Source of the DNA: Desulfohalobiaceae bacterium
Lineage (GTDB): Bacteria; Desulfobacterota; Desulfovibrionia; Desulfovibrionales; Desulfothermaceae
NCBI GenBank assembly: GCA_021737115.1
Contig: JAIPER010000176.1
Coordinates: 1 to 7,454 of the forward strand
DNA length: 7,454 nt
Direction: 5' to 3'
Below are positions 1 through 5,292 of the stretch, one piece after another. The stretch's first letter is position 1. Every line of letters starts with the position of its first letter. The notes beneath the pieces were generated by a model. It searched no databases, was not told the DNA's origin, and was given only the letters and a program-made list of their open reading frames with translations. Both the position numbers and the translations under genes were made by a program.

Positions 1-50
1 CGAAAATCTAAAATTCTATACATGCCCTCGAATAGCACCTGGCTTCTTTA

Positions 51-111
51 TCCCTCTCCCGCGTTCCGCGCTTCTTTATACTTCTGCCTTCCAAGTTCCG
101 CGTTCCGAATT
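51..111 (-). repeat. Heptameric tandem array, 3'-exon side of the group II intron
   Basis: Read on the minus strand, this stretch continues the array at 2111-2290. After the intron end it shows CGGAACG, CGGAACT, TGGAAGG, CAGAAGT, ATAAAGA, then AGCG and CGGAACG, before decaying into unrelated sequence near position 50. It holds one copy of the conserved block cttctttatacttc (plus strand 71-84), which occurs three more times on the other side of the intron, once with a single-base change. The first four bases next to the intron (AATT, minus strand) complete the heptamer CGGAATT whose first three bases lie at 2111-2113, so this is the displaced half of one array. No gene is visible in positions 1-50. 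Confidence 0.85.
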
Positions 112-153
112 GTCGGGGTAGGGGGAGGAGATTGCTCTCCTCCGCCCCCCCAC
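112..153 (-). ncRNA. Group II intron domain VI with branch-point adenosine
   Basis: A G-rich strand (GGGGGGCGGAGGAGA) pairs with TCTCCTCCCCC and a terminal CCCC around an AGCA-type loop. The A complementary to position 119 is left bulged in CTACCCCGAC, eight bases from the 3' splice site. That matches the position of the branch adenosine used for lariat formation. The final GAC fits the AY ending of group II introns. Confidence 0.85.
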
Positions 154-187
154 AGATCCGGACGTGCGGATTTCCCGCATCCGGCTC
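154..187 (-). ncRNA. Group II intron domain V (catalytic hairpin)
   Basis: On the minus strand this 34-nt element begins GAGCCGGATG and ends GTCCGGATCT. It has the AGC catalytic triad at its start, the usual two-base bulge (CG) on the 3' side, and an upper hairpin TGCGG/CCGCA around a GAAAT loop. It lies between the maturase stop and domain VI, the expected place. Two details differ from the commonest domain V form. The triad G faces A rather than U, and the upper hairpin is 15 nt rather than 16 nt, so its loop is not a clean GNRA tetraloop. Confidence 0.88.
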
Positions 188-193
188 TTCATG

Positions 194-1540
194 TTATGCC
201 TTTGCTGCGTGACGCAATATCGATTTCGTCGCTATCGGGGCTGGCAATCTATAATGACAAAGAAGCTTGTTAAACTTCTCCCAGTTCATACGTGAACGTT
301 GGGATCGTCGATTCAGCCACTTCTTCCATATAAGCTTCACCTGATAGTGATACTCACCAATCGACTGACTGTTCCCCGTGATGCCATAGTAGTTGAAGTA
401 ACCCCTGAGCTTTTGACAAAGCTTTCGGTGCTGATCTTTGAGTGGATGGTGGCGGTCGCGCCTGCACCAATTGTTCATGGTTACCAAGGCTCGACGAAGT
501 CGGTCCTTAGCTGTCTTACGCTTTACCACCCAATTCCCTTTACGGGATTTGCCCCAGTAGTGACGGAAACCCAGAAAATCAAAGACACCTGGATCACCCC
601 TGCCGGGACGCTTGAAATCCACCATTCGGGTCTTACCGGAGTGCAGCTTCAGTCCGTATCGCGCAAAGCGCTCATGGAGCTGTTCGTACACGTCCCTGGC
701 ATCCTGTTCCACTGAAAACGACAGAACAAAGTCGTCTGCATAGCGAACCAGGAAACCACGACCTCTCAAACGCGGTTTGATCTCGCATTCAAACCACTTG
801 TCCAACACCTCATGGAGATAGATATTCGCCAAAAGAGGCGAAATCACTCCTCCCTGCGGAGTACCGTCCTCAGGACGATAGAACACACCTTCCTCCAGCA
901 CTCCGGCCTTGAGCCACTTGTCTATGGCGCGACGGATCACACCGTCACGTACCCGCTGGTCCAGAAAAGCACGCAAGTCCTGATGATTCAATGTATCGAA
1001 GAACTTGCGAATGTCCACTTCCACCACATAGCTCCCACCTGTGCCCATGATCCCTTTCCACAAATCGGCAAGGGCATCATGCGCCGAACGATTCGGCCGA
1101 AAACCATATGACGACGAGAGGAAATCCTGCTCATAAACCGCTTCCAGAACCATGGCCACCGCACGTTGAAGCACTTTGTCTTCGTACGTGGGGATTCCAA
1201 TAGGGCGACGTTCCTTGCCGTCTCCTTTCGGTATATACCCCCGTTTCACGGGTGGAGCCTTGTACGTCCCGGATTTCAAACGATACAGCAAGAGTTCCAG
1301 ATTGGCCTCCAAGTCGGCCTCATACTCCCGGCCACTCTGTCCATCAAGCCCAACTGCCCCGTCCTTACGGGTCTTCCAATGAGCTTCCTTCAACAGAGCC
1401 ATGTCAATATGGTGCGACAACGAGGTGATCACCATGTCCGGTGCTCTCCTGGCCAAATCCGCTATCTTCCGAAGTTTCGTTGAGACGCTTATAGGACTTG
1501 GCATTCCTGACATCTTTCCCTCCAAAAGGAAACATAACAT
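194..1540 (-). CDS. ltrA: Group II intron-encoded reverse transcriptase/maturase
   Basis: This protein helps the intron RNA fold and splice, and copies it into DNA during retrohoming. With the chosen start it has 448 residues. The RT core shows VDIRKFFD at about 175-182 (first catalytic Asp), GTPQGG at 226-231 and YADD at 267-270 (catalytic Asp pair). Thumb/domain X carries GYFNYYG at 380-386. The chain ends soon after a basic DNA-binding-like tail, with no HNH endonuclease domain, so mobility would use a replication-linked or otherwise En-independent route. The ATG at 1540 is preceded by AAGGAG at a 7-nt spacing. An ATG at 1513 with GGAGGG four bases upstream would give 439 residues and is a real alternative. 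The frame stays open up to 1699, but that leader does not look conserved. The stop is six bases upstream of domain V. All catalytic motifs are intact. Confidence 0.95.
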   Translation of the reverse strand: MLCFLLEGKMSGMPSPISVSTKLRKIADLARRAPDMVITSLSHHIDMALLKEAHWKTRKDGAVGLDGQSGREYEADLEANLELLLYRLKSGTYKAPPVKRGYIPKGDGKERRPIGIPTYEDKVLQRAVAMVLEAVYEQDFLSSSYGFRPNRSAHDALADLWKGIMGTGGSYVVEVDIRKFFDTLNHQDLRAFLDQRVRDGVIRRAIDKWLKAGVLEEGVFYRPEDGTPQGGVISPLLANIYLHEVLDKWFECEIKPRLRGRGFLVRYADDFVLSFSVEQDARDVYEQLHERFARYGLKLHSGKTRMVDFKRPGRGDPGVFDFLGFRHYWGKSRKGNWVVKRKTAKDRLRRALVTMNNWCRRDRHHPLKDQHRKLCQKLRGYFNYYGITGNSQSIGEYHYQVKLIWKKWLNRRSQRSRMNWEKFNKLLCHYRLPAPIATKSILRHAAKA

Positions 1541-1879
1541 GGCGTAACTCCTTCCCTCCACAGGGTCCTCTGGGGCGAGTTCCCCTGCTTCCTCGGTACT
1601 ATGAGACGCTCCGACTTCCTGTGTCCATCTCCTTGAACTCCGTTTCCTTCGTCCAAGAATACCATTGTTCCGCTTGTTTGTTTGCTCCCTTGCAAGCACA
1701 GCGGTAGCTCACAAGGGCTTCAGGAGTCTGGTCTCCGGTACCCCCGGCCCGGCATTTGCAATGGAGACAACAGGATCTCCCAGGTTCCTGGGGAACCCTT
1801 CTGCCAGCGTGCCCTGCTCTTAGACCCCGGTGGGACCTTGATGCAATGCCAATAAGCATCAAGATGTTGCCTTCGCACT

Positions 1880-1885
1880 ACTCGG
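1880..1885 (-). other. EBS1 exon-binding site of the intron
   Basis: Minus-strand CCGAGU can pair with the last six bases of the 5' exon, GCTCGG (2116 down to 2111): five Watson-Crick pairs and one G-U pair. The base just 5' of EBS1 is U (complement of 1886), which can pair with the first 3'-exon base A (complement of 111). The following GUAGUG context resembles the usual sequence after EBS1. The assignment rests on complementarity and order, not on a folded structure. Confidence 0.7.
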
Positions 1886-1908
1886 ACGGTCTCGGCTCCC
1901 ACATTGAA

Positions 1909-1913
1909 GCGGA
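1909..1913 (-). other. EBS2 exon-binding site of the intron
   Basis: Minus-strand UCCGC is complementary to GCGGA (2121 down to 2117) in the 5' exon, immediately upstream of the EBS1 target. EBS2 lies 5' of EBS1 in the intron, the correct order. Five pairs is short, so this is less certain than EBS1. Confidence 0.55.
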
Positions 1914-2110
1914 TTTCGAGGCTCAATCACACGGCCCACTGACTCCCTGTGTACGCTTCACCGCATGGATTACTCCATACAGCGCAACACTCGGTTCCGG
2001 GCGCTGGCCGCTTACCCGGACGGGATTGATTACCCGCAGGGTTCCTTCGAGAAGTTTCAGAGTAGCTCTATGTCATCTCTTCCCCTCCTCCCATGCTTTG
2101 CCTGGCGCAC

Positions 2111-2290
2111 CCGAGCTCCGCGTTCCGCGCTTCTTTATACTTCCGCCTTCCGCGCTCCGAGTTCCGAGCTCCGCGCTTCTGCCTCACTCAGCGCTTCTTT
2201 ATACTTCTGCCTTCCAAGTTCCGAGCTCCGCGCTCCGAGTTCCGCGTTTCTTTATACTTCCTCGCTCCGCGCTTCTGCCTCCGCCTGCCG
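2111..2290 (-). repeat. Degenerate 7-bp (CGGAxxx) tandem array, 5'-exon side of the intron
   Basis: Read on the minus strand, the sequence splits into heptamers such as CGGAACT, CGGAGCG, CGGAGCT, CGGAAGG and CGGAAGT. These are punctuated by the block GAAGTATAAAGAAGCG, whose core appears at plus-strand 2130-2143, 2194-2207 and 2247-2260 (the last with one change), plus 71-84 across the intron. Distances between these blocks are 53, 64 and, with the intron removed, 60 bp. The array begins inside the 3' end of hdrB and runs downstream of it. No terminator-like hairpin with a T-run is seen here. The array could be slippage-driven filler or could act in the 3' UTR; sequence alone does not decide. 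Confidence 0.88.
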
Positions 2291-3160
2291 CATCTTCTCC
2301 AGGGCCGGTTCAGGGTCGATAGTGAGCTTATCCAGAAGGAGATCCTCTTTGTCCAGGCCCAGGGCCAAACCCATGAGCTGGGTATAGTAAAAGACCGGGA
2401 TCCGGAAGGAAGTGCCCAGGGTTTTGTTGATCTGGTCCTGGCGGAGATCGAGATTCATCTGGCACAAGGGGCAGGCGGTGACGATGGCCTCGGCACCCAG
2501 CGACTCGGCCAGGGACAGGAGTTTCCCGGAGAGATGCATGACCACGTCTTTGCGGGCGACTCCATAGGAGGCGCCGCAGCACTCGACCTTCAAGGGAAAG
2601 GGCAGGACCTCGGACCCGAGAGCTTTCAATATGTGATCCATGGCCACTGGGTTTTCCGGGTCGTCGAAATCCATGATATCCGGGGGCCGGTTCATGATAC
2701 AGCCGTAATAGGGCGCCACTTTCAATCCGGTCAAAGGTTTCATTACCCGGTCCTGCAAGGCCTGCAGCCCCACATCTTCTACCAGAACCTGAAGCACGGA
2801 CTTGACCCGGATGCTGTTTTGACAGGCCTGCTCCAGATGTCTGTTGACCTCGTTGCGGAAGGATTCCTCACACATCCGGTGGGCCGCCACTTTCAGATTG
2901 GTCAGGCAGCTGGGGCAGGGGGTGATCACGGTCTGAAGCCCTTCCTGCTCCACCAGGGCCAGATTGCGGGCGGACAGGGCTGCGGAAAAGACGTGGTCCA
3001 CGGTGTGGGCCGGTGTGGAACCACAGCAGCTCCAATCCGGAACCTCCTTCAGAGTGATCCCCAGGGCCCGGCAGACGGCTCTCGTGGATATCTCATAATC
3101 CTTGGAGGTGCTCAGGCCGGAACAGCCGGGGTAGTAGGCATATCTCAGCTCAGAATTCAT
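2252..3160 (-). CDS. hdrB: Heterodisulfide reductase subunit B-like protein (CCG domains)
   Basis: HdrB-type subunits carry out the thiol/disulfide half-reaction using unusual noncubane [4Fe-4S] clusters, receiving electrons from HdrC. This 302-residue protein has two complete CCG motifs: C13, C45-C46, C82/C85 (PGCSG, SCCGS, CPSC) and C154, C194-C195, C230/C233 (YGC, ECCGA, CPLC). No membrane segment is apparent, so it is probably cytosolic. The ATG at 3160 was chosen because the protein then starts just before the conserved YYPGCSG and overlaps the hdrC stop by 11 bp, implying translational coupling; GGAG lies 9 nt upstream. A longer frame back to 3238 would lie inside hdrC. The last 12 residues (RQAEAEARSEEV) and the TAA stop are encoded by the repeat array. 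The physiological substrate is unknown; in sulfate reducers such proteins serve electron flow rather than methanogenesis. Confidence 0.92.
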   Translation of the reverse strand: MNSELRYAYYPGCSGLSTSKDYEISTRAVCRALGITLKEVPDWSCCGSTPAHTVDHVFSAALSARNLALVEQEGLQTVITPCPSCLTNLKVAAHRMCEESFRNEVNRHLEQACQNSIRVKSVLQVLVEDVGLQALQDRVMKPLTGLKVAPYYGCIMNRPPDIMDFDDPENPVAMDHILKALGSEVLPFPLKVECCGASYGVARKDVVMHLSGKLLSLAESLGAEAIVTACPLCQMNLDLRQDQINKTLGTSFRIPVFYYTQLMGLALGLDKEDLLLDKLTIDPEPALEKMRQAEAEARSEEV

Positions 3161-3716
3161 CGTTTGCTTCTCCAAATACGCTTCTAAAGATCCGGGCCAC
3201 TTCCTCTTTGCCCTTGATGTCATGGGGGCGGGCAGCAATTTTCCCTTTGCGCATCACCTTTGGGCCCAGGTCGTAATCGGTCCAGATCCTTCCGGAACGG
3301 GTGATGTACTTGACCAGAGTCCCGAACTCAAAAACCCGGCCGTGCTTCTTGACGGAGTTCAAAAAGCTGTCTGCAAACTGCTTGACCTGTTTCTCGGTGA
3401 CATGGCCCTCCCGCCTGGCCATATGCCGGAGGACGTCCATGATTCTGGCCACATCGATTTCGTTGGGGCAGCGGGTGGTGCAGGACTCACAGGTCGCGCA
3501 GAGCCACAGGGAGCGGGACTTTAGAATCTTTTCCTTCTGACCGGCCTGAAGCAAACGCATGATCTGATGCACCGGCAGATCGTAGACAAAGGTATAGGGG
3601 CAGCCGGCTGTGCAGTTCCCGCATTGGTAGCACAGATAAGGATCCTGACCGCTCTCTTCGGCCACTGCATCGACAAAAGCCTGGTCATATCCGGCGTCGA
3701 GTTTGACTACATCCAT
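3150..3716 (-). CDS. hdrC: Heterodisulfide reductase subunit C-like ferredoxin protein
   Basis: This is a 188-residue iron-sulfur electron carrier that would relay electrons to the adjacent HdrB. Two [4Fe-4S] motifs are intact: C29, C32, C35, C39 (CYQCGNCTAGCP) and C73, C76, C79, C83 (CATCESCTTRCP). The length and the long helical C-terminal part fit HdrC and related subunits of Hdr, Qmo and Tmc complexes. No transmembrane helix is seen, which argues for a soluble HdrC rather than a membrane-anchored HdrE/QmoC-type fusion. It is the first gene of the operon, with hdrB starting inside its last codons. The ribosome-binding site is weak (AAGAGA about 7 nt upstream). The start at 3716 gives a normal N-terminus. 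No HdrA flavoprotein is in the window, so the electron donor is unknown. Confidence 0.92.
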   Translation of the reverse strand: MDVVKLDAGYDQAFVDAVAEESGQDPYLCYQCGNCTAGCPYTFVYDLPVHQIMRLLQAGQKEKILKSRSLWLCATCESCTTRCPNEIDVARIMDVLRHMARREGHVTEKQVKQFADSFLNSVKKHGRVFEFGTLVKYITRSGRIWTDYDLGPKVMRKGKIAARPHDIKGKEEVARIFRSVFGEANDEF

Positions 3717-3817
3717 AAATATCTCTTGCTGTTACAGATAGTTTCGGGTGTACGGGGCAGACACGGACACTCCTGATTCGACATACGGCCCGTTTTCCAT
3801 GTCTTTGCTGAACTGTA

Positions 3818-3846
3818 GTTGTAGTCAAGACGTGGACAAAAGTCAA
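3818..3846 (-). promoter_or_regulatory. Putative sigma70 promoter of hdrCB
   Basis: On the minus strand TTGACT (3846-3841) and TACAAC (3823-3818) are separated by 17 nt. The match to the -35 hexamer is 5/6 and to the -10 hexamer 4/6. Transcription would start near 3811, about 95 nt before the hdrC ATG. This is a sequence-only prediction. Confidence 0.45.
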
Positions 3847-3992
3847 AACCAGACCGAAAACAATTGAAAAACCGCGCCAGCCCTTACTTTTCAAGCCCGG
3901 CGCCCCAAAAAAACTGCCAAATACAAGCAACCGATAAAACAGACAATTTTTGTATGAGTTTTTTTCTTCAACAAAAATCAAGATCTTCTGTA

Positions 3993-4021
3993 TTGACATT
4001 CAGATCAGTAGCTGGTACATT
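3993..4021 (+). promoter_or_regulatory. Putative sigma70 promoter of the livG operon
   Basis: A perfect TTGACA (3993-3998) is followed after 17 nt by TACATT (4016-4021), a 4/6 match with the key TA...T bases. T- and A-rich runs surround it. It would start a transcript near 4028 that reads through both palindromic elements to livG at 4461. A second, weaker start closer to livG cannot be excluded. Confidence 0.45.
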
Positions 4022-4041
4022 TTTTTTGCTACAAAATAGAT

Positions 4042-4057
4042 ACAATACAGCTATTGT
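4042..4057. promoter_or_regulatory. Operator-like palindrome ACAATA-N4-TATTGT
   Basis: A perfect 6-bp inverted repeat with a 4-bp spacer lies just downstream of the predicted start of the livG transcript, a place where a repressor could act. No regulator gene is in the window and the motif is not one I recognise, so this is only a candidate. Confidence 0.25.
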
Positions 4058-4065
4058 GGTGACTT

Positions 4066-4166
4066 ATACTTACGGGAGTCATAAATTGAGGTCTTGCTTG
4101 TTCGAAAATCCTGACAGCTGATGCTTGAAATTTCGGAGCCTTGCAATTTATTCCTCCCGTAAGTAT
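4066..4166. repeat. 101-bp palindromic element 1 (MITE-like or leader hairpin)
   Basis: The arms 4066-4088 and 4144-4166 are inverted repeats matching at 21 of 23 positions: a perfect 13-bp outer part (ATACTTACGGGAG) and a perfect 8-bp inner part (ATAAATTG) separated by two mismatches. Further weaker pairing (CGAAA with TTTCG) continues inside. The element has no coding capacity and no T-run after it, so it is not an ordinary terminator. TA dinucleotides border the CTTACGGGAG termini, as in IS630/mariner-type insertions, but TA is self-complementary and may simply extend the arms. Confidence 0.7.
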
Positions 4167-4257
4167 CTATATTTTAAATAGTTACACAAGAATGGCTAAA
4201 CACTGGATCAGAAACGTTGAAAAGAAACTACATGTTTTTTTAAATTTTATCAAGAAG

Positions 4258-4358
4258 ATACCAGAAGTTGGCCCCAAATGAACCGCCTGTCATACAAGGG
4301 CCTTATAAGGTTTCAGTGACGGCAGATACAAACCGCAATTTATGCCAACTTCTGGTAT
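4258..4358. repeat. 101-bp palindromic element 2 (MITE-like or leader hairpin)
   Basis: A perfect 15-bp inverted repeat (ATACCAGAAGTTGGC at 4258-4272, complement at 4344-4358) is followed inward by partial pairing, giving about 16 of 20 matches from 4261. The centre has a perfect palindrome CCTTATAAGG (4301-4310). Its total length equals that of element 1 (101 bp) and both begin ATAC and end GTAT, though the rest of the arms differ. AAG flanks both sides (4255-4257 and 4359-4361), which may be chance. It carries no ORF. Confidence 0.68.
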
Positions 4359-4445
4359 AAGAAAAAAGAATCTGAAAAATTACTGTCAACAAACAACAGT
4401 TTAATCTTGGCAATCCGGCGCCCGCATCCAAATCAAAAACTGCTG

Positions 4446-4451
4446 AAGGAG
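4446..4451 (+). promoter_or_regulatory. Ribosome-binding site fixing the livG start
   Basis: AAGGAG lies 9 nt before the ATG at 4461. It would be only 3 nt before the in-frame GTG at 4455, and the TTG at 4407 has no such site, so the ATG is preferred. Confidence 0.75.
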
Positions 4452-4460
4452 AATGTGTCT

Positions 4461-5282
4461 ATGGAGCAAGTCACTGGTAACAACGCAGCAGAACAGATTC
4501 TGAAACTGGACAACATCCACATGTATTTCGGGAAAGTCGAGGCCCTCAAAAACATCAGCATCCAGGTCAACAGGGGTGAGATCTACTCCATAATTGGCCC
4601 CAACGGTGCCGGCAAGACCGTGATGATGAACTGCATAAGCGGGCTGTACAAACCACAACAAGGCAACATCATCTATAAAGGAGAAACAGTCAACCGATTC
4701 AAACCACACAGGCGGGCTGAAATGGGGCTTGCCAGGACCTTCCAGAAGATCGAGCTCTTTGGAGGGATGACGGTCCTGGACAACATCCGTCTCGGCCGGC
4801 ACAGTCATCTCAAATCCGGCATTCTCAGCGGCTCCCTGTATGTCGGCAAGACCAGGGAAGAAGAGATCAAAGCCAGACAATTCATAGAAGAAGACATCAT
4901 CGACCTCTTAGAAATCGAACATATCCGGGACAAACCCGTGCACATGCTCCCCTATGGCCTGCAGAAGCGGGTCGAGCTGGGTAGGGCTCTGGCCCTGGAC
5001 CCTGAGCTGATCCTGCTGGATGAACCCTTGGCCGGACTGAATCTGGAAGAGGTGGAGGACATGGCCAGGTTCATCATGGACATCAACAAAGAAGAGCGCT
5101 GGCAGGTGACCTGTATCCTGGTGGAACACGACATGGGAGTGGTCATGGACATTTCCGACCAGGTCTTTGTCCTGAATTTCGGAAATATGATCACCACCGG
5201 TACCCCCGAGGAAGTCCAGAACGATCCGGAAGTGATCAAGGCCTATCTGGGTGAAGAAGACCTGTATGCCACAAGGAGGTAA
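4461..5282 (+). CDS. livG: LivG-family ABC transporter ATP-binding protein
   Basis: This is the nucleotide-binding subunit of a branched-chain amino acid-type importer, acting on the cytoplasmic face to power uptake. The 273-residue protein has a Walker A motif GPNGAGKT (46-53, Lys52), the LivG-style signature LPYGLQKRVE from about 163 in place of LSGGQ, Walker B LILLDEP with D187/E188, and the H-loop His in VEHDM (His223). The insert between Walker A and the signature is long, as usual for LivG rather than LivF. The acyl-CoA synthetase gene starts 10 nt after the stop. A LivG next to an AMP-forming acyl-CoA ligase suggests that this copy imports an organic acid or similar compound which is then activated with CoA. 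That is an inference from context, not something the ATPase sequence shows. The permease and binding-protein genes are not in the window. Confidence 0.9.
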   Translation: MEQVTGNNAAEQILKLDNIHMYFGKVEALKNISIQVNRGEIYSIIGPNGAGKTVMMNCISGLYKPQQGNIIYKGETVNRFKPHRRAEMGLARTFQKIELFGGMTVLDNIRLGRHSHLKSGILSGSLYVGKTREEEIKARQFIEEDIIDLLEIEHIRDKPVHMLPYGLQKRVELGRALALDPELILLDEPLAGLNLEEVEDMARFIMDINKEERWQVTCILVEHDMGVVMDISDQVFVLNFGNMITTGTPEEVQNDPEVIKAYLGEEDLYATRR

Positions 5283-5292
5283 CGAAGGATTT

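Larger units (their letters stand above)
112..2110 (-). mobile_element. Complete group II intron (1,999 nt) with internal maturase ORF
   Basis: A self-splicing retroelement read on the minus strand. The 5' end at 2110 reads GTGCGCCAGG, fitting the GUGYG consensus. The 3' end at 112 reads CTACCCCGAC, with a bulged A (complement of 119) eight bases from the end, as expected for the branch point in domain VI. Domain V lies directly upstream, and a full reverse transcriptase/maturase ORF occupies the domain IV position. Both ends are confirmed by the target: the flanks at 2111 onward and 111 leftward join into an unbroken heptamer repeat. Guide pairing also fits (EBS1 and EBS2 are listed separately). 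The first 3'-exon base is A and the base 5' of EBS1 is U, a possible delta or IBS3-like pair. Nothing looks truncated, so the intron may be mobile. The RNA subclass was not assigned. Confidence 0.93.
1541..2110 (-). ncRNA. 5' ribozyme region of the group II intron (domains I-III and start of IV)
   Basis: These 570 nt from the 5' splice site to the maturase start hold no credible gene on either strand. They fit the length of domains I to III plus the entry into domain IV. The region begins GTGCGCCAGG, contains several short complementary blocks (for example CATCAAGG with CTTGATG near 1822-1865), and carries both exon-binding sites. Individual domains were not folded, so boundaries inside the region are not given. 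Confidence 0.8.
3717..4460. other. Divergent AT-rich control region between hdrC and livG
   Basis: These 744 bp hold no credible protein gene; open frames here are short and lack a ribosome-binding site or recognisable motifs. The region is more AT-rich than its neighbours. It contains a promoter candidate in each direction (minus at 3818-3846, plus at 3993-4021), a small operator-like palindrome at 4042-4057, and two long inverted-repeat elements (4066-4166 and 4258-4358). If the plus promoter is correct, livG has a leader of more than 400 nt carrying both palindromes. Confidence 0.75.

Noticed and set aside
1541..1699. N-terminal extension of the maturase to 501 residues
   Set aside because: The extension has no clear ribosome-binding site and reads like translated intron RNA; starts at 1540 and 1513 have good ribosome-binding sites.
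51..2290. Repeat array as a CRISPR
   Set aside because: Periods are 7 bp and about 60 bp with degenerate units and no constant repeat/spacer alternation; no cas gene is present.
2093..3187. Plus-strand open frame of 364 codons
   Set aside because: It lies antisense to hdrB and the repeat array. The minus strand carries both CCG motifs and a coherent HdrB, while this frame has no recognisable domain and begins in the repeats.
3875..3912. GC-rich imperfect hairpin followed by T residues on the minus strand (possible terminator)
   Set aside because: No minus-strand gene lies upstream to be terminated, the stem has mismatches, and it sits behind the hdr promoter.
4217..4246. Second plus-strand promoter candidate TTGAAA with TAAATT at 18 nt
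   Set aside because: The hexamers are weak and the tract is simply A/T-rich; the TTGACA/TACATT pair at 3993-4021 is better.
4382..4400. Inverted repeat ACTGT-N9-ACAGT upstream of livG
   Set aside because: Five-base arms in an A-rich tract are expected by chance, and no known operator matches.
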